Below are positions 53,101 through 58,446 of a stretch of 58,446 nt of DNA, one piece after another. The notes under the pieces are model-generated. The model worked only from the letters and a program-made list of their open reading frames with translations, made no database searches and was not told the DNA's origin. The DNA comes from Gemmatimonadota bacterium (GTDB lineage: Bacteria > Gemmatimonadota > Gemmatimonadetes > Palauibacterales > KS3-K002): positions 1,086,725 through 1,145,170 of the forward strand of contig CP070812.1 of NCBI GenBank assembly GCA_020344015.1, read 5' to 3'. Position 1 is the stretch's first letter; each line of letters begins with the position of its first letter. The translations under genes were made by a program, and so were the position numbers.

Positions 53101-53401
53101 CGTGGTCACGGAACTGGACTCGCTGCGGGCGCGCTTGGATGCGCTCGACGACGAGCTGGGCGATGTGAACAGTGACGTCCGCCGGCTCTACGGCCGGATC
53201 GAGGGGGCCAGCCGCCGGCCGACGGAGGACCAGCTCCGCCGCCTGGACGAGGCGTGGGACGAGGCGCCGGATCTGATCGAGCGGCTGAACGCCATCATCG
53301 AGGGTGAGATGCCGGTGCTCTACCGGCGGCTCGACGAGCTGGGCATCCGGCCGGACCCGGGCGAGCCGGTGGACGTGCCGAGGCCGCCGGGGAGCCGCTG
53401 A
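50150..53401 (+). CDS. Exported BNR/Asp-box propeller protein (paralogue B)
   Basis: 1083 residues from ATG 50150, preceded by GGGAGGAG. A signal peptide (LALVMAALVGIGATGSPAGAQ) precedes propeller blades with FKSVDGGATW, YGTTDGGATW, FRTRDGGATW, YRSADRGATW and QVTRDGGATW boxes. It matches paralogue A closely in places (GVYGTTDGGATWERVLYVDEH against GVYRTTDGGATWERILFVDEN), so it arose by tandem duplication. An FlgD-like domain (TVTILDAEGEVVRELEGPG, about 850-870) and a helical, charged C-terminus (RLDALDDELGDVNSDVRRLYG) follow. Some boxes have lost the Gly (ADRGATW, PDRGHSW), a sign of divergence. It ends before a convergent lipoprotein gene with a terminator between them. Confidence 0.88.
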   Translation: MSVLMLAVRPVLRTVRRVEAALALVMAALVGIGATGSPAGAQENSPFEVFLKGLEFRSIGPAAMGGRVADLAVDESDPSTFYVGVATGGLWKTTNHGASFEPLFDDQPTSSIGDVTLAPSNPDIVWVGTGEPQNRQSSPWGMGVFKSVDGGATWTHMGLQETRHISRIQIHPTNPEIVYVAAVGHLWGPNPERGVYGTTDGGATWERVLYVDEHTGAIDLAMDLQDPRILYAAMYQRRRTNFGFNGGGPGSGIFRTRDGGATWQELTEGLPEGDMGRIGLDIYRGDPRIVYAIVEAMGDAEGIYRSADRGATWEQVSETNPRPMYYSQIRIDPTDPERIYLGGTSFYISSDGGRTFEDYRYPGVHVDHHAIWIDPGDSDHLLLGNDGGVYASFDRGASWRMYDNMALGQYYEIGVDMSEPYNVCGGLQDNGTWCGPNETYTTNGILNGRWGEVNGGDGFYARIDPTDPSILFAESQNGNLSRIDLAGHEGQAIRPEPKPEYEAQFESEREARLRFNWNSPLLLSHHDPSVVYYGSNLLFRSPDRGHSWVQVSPDLTRRIERDSLTIMGVKLASDSILSRNDGISSFGNATTIAESPLDPAVLYVGTDDGNLQVTRDGGATWANVVERVPELPRGTYVSRVVASHHAAGRVYASFDGHTNDDFAAYVYVSEDYGRRWRRITGGLPAWSVNSVAEHPADPELLFVGNEVGVYVTMDRGRRWTRMANLPTVPVDDIIVHPRDDDLVLGTHGRSVWILDDLAPLRAVTDELLAQPLHLFELGDAVARNLTSWEPRPAGAFAGTNPPRGAVIRYWLGRDVAAPTVAQAGTDGDDGAGQTRGSGRVGDEEPTITVTILDAEGEVVRELEGPGTRGLHQVVWDLRTAPPYEPPEEERGGFFRRARGIRVLPGSYTVRLEAGSATQSDELEMAWDPRVEVGRAELEARWEAARSLFELVGPLYLANQRADTLNRLLADVKKMVDGREDVPEDVVTELDSLRARLDALDDELGDVNSDVRRLYGRIEGASRRPTEDQLRRLDEAWDEAPDLIERLNAIIEGEMPVLYRRLDELGIRPDPGEPVDVPRPPGSR

Positions 53402-53448
53402 GCCGGCTCTAGGAGTACGTGCAGGCGTTCGACCAGTTAATCACACGT

Positions 53449-53482
53449 TGCCCCGCTCGGCCCTCAGAGGACGAGCGGGGCA
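53449..53482. terminator. Hairpin between convergent genes
   Basis: TGCCCCGCTCG (53449-53459) pairs perfectly with CGAGCGGGGCA (53472-53482), an 11-bp stem with a 12-nt loop. It lies between the stops of the BNR protein (+) and the lipoprotein (-) and can serve both. Confidence 0.75.
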
Positions 53483-53499
53483 CTTCACAGCCGGGCCGG

Positions 53500-53883
53500 T
53501 CATTCCGAGACCGTGAACTGCTCCAGTGTCGTCGAGCACTCGAGAAACCCCGGACCCGTTTCGAAATGGTACTCGAGGATGCGCGGGTCGGCCTGCCGTA
53601 GCTCGACCGTGAAACGAGGGCCGATCGGGTTCTCGCAACGGTCGTCCAGTGGTTGCCAGGCGCGCGAGACTAGAAGGTCCGCCCTCCAGAGGGCGACGAT
53701 CAACGATTCGGGCTCCACCTGGCTGGCAAGCGACCAGTAGGTGCGAGACGCATCGATCTGCGTCATTACCTCGCTGGTCGATACGATCTCGGATTCGATG
53801 ACCGGGACATCGAGCAACGCCTCTCCCCCACATCCCAGTGCGAGTGCCAGGGTAGCGGCGAGGGGGGATATCGATCGCATCAT
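53500..53883 (-). CDS. Small putative lipoprotein (127 aa)
   Basis: I take ATG 53883 (MMRSISPL), preceded by GGAGGG at 6 nt; an in-frame ATG at 53988 would add 35 residues without a ribosome-binding site. The N-terminus SPLAATLALALGCGG is a lipoprotein signal with the lipobox ALGC. The mature part is about 100 residues with two Cys near the C-terminus (DDRCENP, FLECSTT) that could form a disulfide. No family is recognised. It is alone on the minus strand between the BNR and S41-like genes, so its role cannot be inferred from context. Confidence 0.65.
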   Translation of the reverse strand: MMRSISPLAATLALALGCGGEALLDVPVIESEIVSTSEVMTQIDASRTYWSLASQVEPESLIVALWRADLLVSRAWQPLDDRCENPIGPRFTVELRQADPRILEYHFETGPGFLECSTTLEQFTVSE

Positions 53884-54092
53884 CGTTGTCCCTCCGGGTC
53901 GGTCGGGTGAGTCACGGGGCATTCCTCGCGGGTGGCCATGGCAACCGGCATGCCAGGTGAAATGCCCGTCGCCACTGGCCGCGCTCACCCTACTTCGCCA
54001 GTATGTTGAACGCCGGGCTCAGGATTCCGAGGCCGGCACTCGATCTTTGCCAAGCCAAACCCGCCCGCCCACGAACGAGGGAGGATCGACTC

Positions 54093-55682
54093 ATGCGACC
54101 CTGCCGGCTGTTCTTGCTGGTGATCATGCTGGCCGGCGCATTTACAACGGCGCAGGCACAGAGCACGCCTGCGGACCGGGCCGCACTGTACGACTACATC
54201 CTGGCCAAGACGCTGGAACGGGAGGCGTTTTCGCCCGTGAAGAACCGGGCGCTGGGTCTCGACGTGGAACGAGAGATGTCGCGGTTCCGGGATGAGTTGA
54301 TCGCCGCCGATACCGAGGAGAAGCTTTACTACGCTCTGGCCAAGATCAGCAATGCCCGCAAAGACCGACACCTCCGTATCAGTCTGGTCGAGGGCGGCAT
54401 CACGCTGCCCGACACGACCGGGACCGCGCAGTCGAACTATCCCGTTCCAGGCTCGCCGGTCCTCCACGCGCCGATCCGCTTCGCTACCGACTACGGTACT
54501 CCCGACGGTTACTTCGTATTCGTGAGCGATTTCGGCGAGAACGCCGGCGAGCTAGCTGGCGGAGAGATTCCGGGTGTTGGAGACAGGCTGGTCGCGGTCA
54601 ACGGTCGAGACTTCTCGGACTACGTCGCGGAGATCGAGCCGTATCACCGCTACTCTACCATCAACGGTTTCTGGTGGCAGCTCGCCGCTTGGATTCCTCA
54701 GAGGAGCTACCAGTTCCCGCCCGAGTTCTACCGCGCGAAGTTGGAGCTCACTTTGGAACGGAAAGACGGTGAACGGTACAACCTCCACCTACCGTACCTG
54801 CCGTCCGATGAGATCGACTGGGTAGGCCACGGCGAGCGGCGCTATCCCGGCTTCACGCTCGTCTCCTCGTCGGTGAGCTTCGACCTCTACCTGTCTCGCG
54901 AGCGCCGAGTCGTGCTGCTTCAGTGGCACGGCTTCAGACGAGACCTGGTGAGCGCCATCGATCGCTTGATGGAGTATGCGGTCGAGCAAAACATCCTGGA
55001 CTACGCCGTCGTGGTGGACGCGACGCGGAGCGGTGGCGGATCGCTGGGAGCGTACGCCGTACGACGTCTGTCACCGCTTCCGTTCAAGACGACGTTCGGA
55101 AATATCAGGATCAGTGACATCACGCAGCCGTTCGTCGATGGCATGCTTCGCGGGATCGAACGTGGCAGCCGCTCCGGTCTTCCCCGCGAGCTCGACGACG
55201 GGACGTGGCTTGAGCGTTGGCTGCAGGGCGACGTCGCCAGGGCCATCGAGGCGGGCCAGCGTTACACGAACGACGTGCCCTTCAAGGTAGCGCACCTCCC
55301 CGACTCCTCCGACGGCGTCATCGATCCGGCCGAAGTCCACTTCCGTGGCCCGCTCGTCTGCTGGTTCGGTCCGTACGGCGGCTCTCATCTGGACCAGTTC
55401 GCTTCGATCGTAGTCGACAACGAGCTGGGACACACGATCGGCATGTCGCCGGGTGGGTACAGCAACACGTGGGAGTGGGAGGAGGTCCTCGTCTTTCCGC
55501 TGAGCAAGAAGCCGGTCGTGAGTTTCATGTGGTCGATCGGCCACACCATCCGGCCGAACGGCGAGATACTCGAGGGTAACCCCGCCCGGGTCGCCGAGTA
55601 TGTGCCGGTGACGCGGGACAACTACCTCACCTATCACGACGAGCTGATGGCTCGAACGTTCCAGCATCTCGGCGTCCGATGA
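54093..55682 (+). CDS. Secreted S41-like (tail-specific protease fold) protein
   Basis: 529 residues from ATG 54093 with GGGAGG at 8 nt; a longer in-frame ATG (54003) is unlikely. A signal peptide (LFLLVIMLAGAFTTAQAQ) is visible. A PDZ-like region (about 145-175: GEIPGVGDRLVAVNGRDFSDYV) precedes the S41-like core, including VVVDATRSGGGSLGAYAV, the usual strand-GG turn. The catalytic region is divergent: GPYGGSHLDQFASIVVDN carries a candidate Ser, but the Lys expected about 25 residues later reads GGY. It may be a tricorn-like variant or a non-catalytic relative. It overlaps the next gene by 4 nt (ATGA), so it is coupled to the symporter. Confidence 0.75.
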   Translation: MRPCRLFLLVIMLAGAFTTAQAQSTPADRAALYDYILAKTLEREAFSPVKNRALGLDVEREMSRFRDELIAADTEEKLYYALAKISNARKDRHLRISLVEGGITLPDTTGTAQSNYPVPGSPVLHAPIRFATDYGTPDGYFVFVSDFGENAGELAGGEIPGVGDRLVAVNGRDFSDYVAEIEPYHRYSTINGFWWQLAAWIPQRSYQFPPEFYRAKLELTLERKDGERYNLHLPYLPSDEIDWVGHGERRYPGFTLVSSSVSFDLYLSRERRVVLLQWHGFRRDLVSAIDRLMEYAVEQNILDYAVVVDATRSGGGSLGAYAVRRLSPLPFKTTFGNIRISDITQPFVDGMLRGIERGSRSGLPRELDDGTWLERWLQGDVARAIEAGQRYTNDVPFKVAHLPDSSDGVIDPAEVHFRGPLVCWFGPYGGSHLDQFASIVVDNELGHTIGMSPGGYSNTWEWEEVLVFPLSKKPVVSFMWSIGHTIRPNGEILEGNPARVAEYVPVTRDNYLTYHDELMARTFQHLGVR

Positions 55683-56929
55683 CCGCGCCGAGCAGCGAAC
55701 CGCGCCTCAACCTCTACCAGCGTTATCGCCGGCTGTCGCTGGGCGTGAAGATCCTCCTCTTCATGGTGGTGGGAGTGGTCGTCGGCTTGGCCGCAGGTGA
55801 GCGGGCAATAGTGCTGCAGCCGCTGGGAGACCTGTTCATCAGGCTCCTGATGATGGTGGTCATTCCTCTGGTCTTCTTCAACCTGCTGGCCGGGGTCACC
55901 AGCCTCAGCGATGTCCGGGCCCTCGGAAGGCTGGGCGGCAAGATCATCGCTTACTACGTCCTGACGACGACCGTGGCGCTGATGCTGGGCCTCACAGTGA
56001 TGCACCTGCTCGAACCCGGGGTTGGAATGCAGCTGACGGAGGAGGTCGACTCCACCATCGGGCAAGTGCCGAGCCTGACCGAGGTGTTCCTCGGTCTCAT
56101 CCCCGAGAACGTGTTTGCCGCGTTCGCCACCGGCAACGTGGCTCAGGTGGTTGTGTTCGCGCTATTCCTCGGCGTCGTAACGCTGATGCTCCCACAACAG
56201 TCCAGAGAGCCGCTTGAGAAGGCCTACAGCCTGCTGGCTGAAGTATTCCGAAAGCTGGTGGGCATGATCATGTATTTCGGCCCCATCGGGATTGGCGCCT
56301 TGACGGCGAGCACCGTCGGGGAGTATGGGCCGGCGATCTTTGGCCCGCTGGGGCTGTTTATCGGGGGCGTCTGGGGTGCTCAGGCGGTCATGGTAGTCGT
56401 CTACATGGTGTTGCTCGTGCTGCTCACCCGATACTCGCCGGTCGATTTCTTGAAGAGAACGGGTCCGCTCTACGCGACCACGGCGGCAACCTGCAGCAGC
56501 CTGGCCAGCCTGGCCGTGTCGCTCGACGTTGCGGAGGTGCGACTGCACCTGCCGCGGACCGTCTATTCGTTCACGCTGCCGCTCGGTGCGCAACTCAACA
56601 AAGACGGCACTGCGATCATGCTGGCGGGAGTGCTGCTCTTCACCGCGCAGGCGGCCGGCGTTGAGTTCACGGTCGCTTCCCAAGTAACCATCCTGCTGAT
56701 CGGGTTGATACTGAGCAACGGCTCGGGCGGGATCCCGGGAGGAGGGCTCGTGATTGCCTTGATCTTCGTGAAAGCGTTCAATCTGCCGCTCGAGATCGCC
56801 GCGATCGTAGGAGGCATCTACCGTCTGATAGACATGGGGAGCACGACCATCAATTGCATGGGTGACATGGTCGGCACGGCGATCGTCGCCCATTCAGAAG
56901 GGCGTCTTGCGCAAGAGGGCGCTGCTTGA
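55679..56929 (+). CDS. DAACS-family (GltP-like) amino acid/cation symporter
   Basis: 416 residues, polytopic, with the re-entrant-loop motifs of glutamate transporters. The HP1 region is ATTAATCSSLASLA. The normally NMDGT motif is NKDGT (307-311), so Met, which helps sodium coupling, is Lys. HP2 is NGSGGIPGGGL. The last segment is IDMGSTTINCMGD: Asp (385), Thr (389), Asn (392) and Asp (396) of the binding site are kept, but the Arg that contacts a side-chain carboxylate in GltPh reads Ser (388). This argues against aspartate or glutamate as substrate and suggests a neutral amino acid or other ligand (inference). It is coupled by ATGA to the S41-like gene and 13 bp from the aminotransferase. 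Confidence 0.92.
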   Translation: MTAPSSEPRLNLYQRYRRLSLGVKILLFMVVGVVVGLAAGERAIVLQPLGDLFIRLLMMVVIPLVFFNLLAGVTSLSDVRALGRLGGKIIAYYVLTTTVALMLGLTVMHLLEPGVGMQLTEEVDSTIGQVPSLTEVFLGLIPENVFAAFATGNVAQVVVFALFLGVVTLMLPQQSREPLEKAYSLLAEVFRKLVGMIMYFGPIGIGALTASTVGEYGPAIFGPLGLFIGGVWGAQAVMVVVYMVLLVLLTRYSPVDFLKRTGPLYATTAATCSSLASLAVSLDVAEVRLHLPRTVYSFTLPLGAQLNKDGTAIMLAGVLLFTAQAAGVEFTVASQVTILLIGLILSNGSGGIPGGGLVIALIFVKAFNLPLEIAAIVGGIYRLIDMGSTTINCMGDMVGTAIVAHSEGRLAQEGAA

Positions 56930-56942
56930 GGAGTGCAAGACA

Positions 56943-58157
56943 GTGCGAGAACAAGACCTTGATGTGGTAGATAGGGAGATCGTGGAGGCACGCGGGCTGT
57001 TTCCCGGCACCGAACGGTGGACCTACATGAATGTCGCTTTCCGCGGGCTTCTCTCGACCGGTGTACGGGCTGCCGTAGATGCGTATGTAGACGGCCACAT
57101 GTACGGCGGCTGGGACAAGCAGCAAGAGCTGGCGATGATCGAGCGCACGAGAGAGAGTCTTGCGCGGCTCATCAACGCCGAGAATGACGAAATCGCCATC
57201 ACCAAGAACGTTTCCGAGGGACTCAACGCCATCGCTGCGGCGTTGCCTTGGGAACCAGGTGACAACGTCGTCTTCTGTCCCGAGTTGGAGCATCCCAACA
57301 ACGTCTACCCCTGGCTCAATCTGGAGCGACGCATCGGCGTAGAAGTGCGGACCGTGGAACCGGAGGACGGGCGACTTCCTTCGGACAAGATGGCCGCTGC
57401 AATGGACGAGCACACGCGGCTCGTCACGGTACCAACGGTGTCGTTCTCTCCGGGTTTCATCACCGATCTGGCACCAATTGGCCAAGCGTGTCGCGAGCTG
57501 GGGACGTTCTTCCTGGTCGATGCCGCTCAATCGGTCGGGGTCGAGCACACGGACGTGGAAGCCCTCGACGTGGACGGGCTCGCCGTGGCATCACAGAAAG
57601 GGCTGCTGGCCTTCTACGGTACGGGCTTCCTCTACTGTCGCCGCAGTTGGGCGGAGCGGCTCCAGCCGGCTTATCTGACCAGGTTCGGGGTGGCGCTGGG
57701 TGCTGATGCGCACGAAACCGCAATGGACCGTGAGAAGCTCGAGTACGCGTCGGCCGCTCGCCGCTTCGACCTAGGCAACTACAACTACCTGGGAGCCGCC
57801 GCCAGCGAAGCTTCGCTCAGACTGATTCATCAACTCGGGACCAAGAGAATCGAGCGCTACGTGCGCAGCTTGGCGCATCGCCTGGCGACTGGGATGCTGG
57901 AGCTTGGCCTCCCCGTAGCAGGTGGTCCCCCCGGTCCGCACATCGGGCACATCGTTGCGGTTGGAATCAGCGGTGGGGGACGACACTACACCGCCGACGA
58001 CCCGAGGATGAATGACCTGTATCGCTGCCTTACCGACAACGGCGTGAAGCTCTCGATCAGGCGCGGCGTGTTACGCTTTTCGCTGCACTTCTACAACAAT
58101 TCAGATGACGTCGACAGAGTGCTGGAGCTAACTCGAAGGTGGCTTGAGCCACAGTGA
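56943..58157 (+). CDS. Class V aminotransferase / cysteine desulfurase-like PLP enzyme
   Basis: 404 residues. I choose GTG 56943 because GAGGAG (56928-56933) lies 9 nt upstream; an in-frame ATG at 56862 sits inside the symporter gene and has no support. The fold-type I PLP core is clear: ITKNVSEGLNAIAAAL, FLVDAAQSVGVEHTDV with D193 and Q196, and ASQKGLLAFYGTG with the Schiff-base K219. The C-terminal part is typical. No desulfurase-type Cys loop is evident, so aminotransferase or lyase activity on an amino acid is more likely than cysteine desulfurase. It follows the symporter by 13 bp, so the operon pairs uptake with a PLP enzyme. Confidence 0.9.
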   Translation: MREQDLDVVDREIVEARGLFPGTERWTYMNVAFRGLLSTGVRAAVDAYVDGHMYGGWDKQQELAMIERTRESLARLINAENDEIAITKNVSEGLNAIAAALPWEPGDNVVFCPELEHPNNVYPWLNLERRIGVEVRTVEPEDGRLPSDKMAAAMDEHTRLVTVPTVSFSPGFITDLAPIGQACRELGTFFLVDAAQSVGVEHTDVEALDVDGLAVASQKGLLAFYGTGFLYCRRSWAERLQPAYLTRFGVALGADAHETAMDREKLEYASAARRFDLGNYNYLGAAASEASLRLIHQLGTKRIERYVRSLAHRLATGMLELGLPVAGGPPGPHIGHIVAVGISGGGRHYTADDPRMNDLYRCLTDNGVKLSIRRGVLRFSLHFYNNSDDVDRVLELTRRWLEPQ

Positions 58158-58264
58158 CGGGCAGCGGCGATCACTGTCACTTGAGCCAGATAGGCCGCAG
58201 ACCCTCCGGCGTCCCTGGCGCTTCAACTCAGACTAACGTGGCGGCTACAGCAAAGGTGAAAGTG

Positions 58265-58446
58265 ATGCGAGGATCCGCGCTAATAGGGATGTCGCTGCTC
58301 TCGATCTGTGGTCTAGGTGCCTGTGAGCGGACAGCGGTTGATCTCGCCATAGACAACGTGGATGTGCTCGACGTGCGGACCGGCGTGGTACGGGAGAGTC
58401 GGGTTGTGCTCGTAGGCGATGGGGTCATTCAAGATGTGCGTGATGC
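58265..58446 (+). CDS. Lipoprotein amidohydrolase, N-terminal part (truncated by window edge)
   Basis: The frame is open to the edge. ATG 58265 is preceded by AAAGGTG at 6 nt; GTG 58262 is an alternative. The first residues form a lipoprotein signal (LLSICGLGAC, lipobox LGAC). The following AIDNVDVLDVRTGVVRESRVVLVGDGVIQDV matches the N-terminal strands of amidohydrolases, as in the two enzymes at 17655-22170. It is likely the start of a third member. The metal-binding HxH region lies beyond the edge, so activity cannot be judged. Confidence 0.75.
   Translation, partial: MRGSALIGMSLLSICGLGACERTAVDLAIDNVDVLDVRTGVVRESRVVLVGDGVIQDVRD

Noticed and set aside
1..58446. CRISPR arrays, insertion sequences, integrases or rRNA genes
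   Set aside because: None seen. The Cas4-like domain at 4985-6460 is not accompanied by repeats or other cas genes, and the only tandem repeats found are the short ones listed.

Overview
The window is GC-rich bacterial chromosome with no phage, plasmid or insertion-sequence genes. The gene content points to Gemmatimonadota or a relative of Acidobacteriota (inference, moderate confidence): six large orphan FtsX/MacB-type permeases of the ADOP kind, a Ser/Thr kinase ending in a TolB-like propeller, secreted amidohydrolases in tandem, two ~1080-residue BNR/Asp-box propeller proteins and a DUF5916-type outer-membrane protein. Most products are exported or membrane-bound, so the region reads as an envelope, peptide and nutrient-handling neighbourhood.

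Layout. 1-473: end of an MNT nucleotidyltransferase and its HEPN partner. 745-6460 (+): an ADOP permease, two overlapping small genes, a conserved hypothetical gene, and a Cas4-like plus RNase H-like DUF2779 nuclease. 6506-14699 (-): a PIN-domain remnant, a CapA-like phosphoesterase, a small basic protein, an NTF2-like protein, a lipoprotein and two ADOP permeases. 14806-22170 (+): an ADOP permease, a small gene and two exported amidohydrolases. 22275-22358: a tRNA with a leucine-type body but a glycine (GCC) anticodon. 22520-25174 (-): kinase-propeller. 25334-28910 (+): M20 dipeptidase and a triple-sensor sigma-54 activator. 28949-30164: paired palindromes, an IHF-like site, a sigma-54 promoter and a lipoprotein with a duplicated domain. 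30284-36821 (-): membrane propeller, membrane TPR protein and ADOP permease. 37002-38933 (+): NlpC/P60 protein and a diheme split-Soret-like protein. 38952-41384 (-): ADOP permease. 41555-53401 (+): small membrane protein, serine beta-lactamase-like hydrolase, DUF5916 protein, serpin and two BNR proteins. 53500-53883 (-): lipoprotein. 54093-58157 (+): S41-like secreted protein, DAACS symporter and class V aminotransferase as an operon. 58265 to the edge: start of another lipoprotein amidohydrolase.

Two items stand out. The first is the sigma-54 module: a PAS-sensing activator gene is followed by two TGTCTC-N4-GAGACA palindromes 32 bp apart, an IHF-like site and a -24/-12 promoter, all driving one lipoprotein of unknown role. 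The second is the class II tRNA with anticodon GCC, which if charged by LeuRS would misread glycine codons. There is also visible domain shuffling: one propeller occurs on a kinase and on a two-helix membrane anchor, and that anchor recurs on a TPR protein. All family calls come from motif recognition, without database searches.
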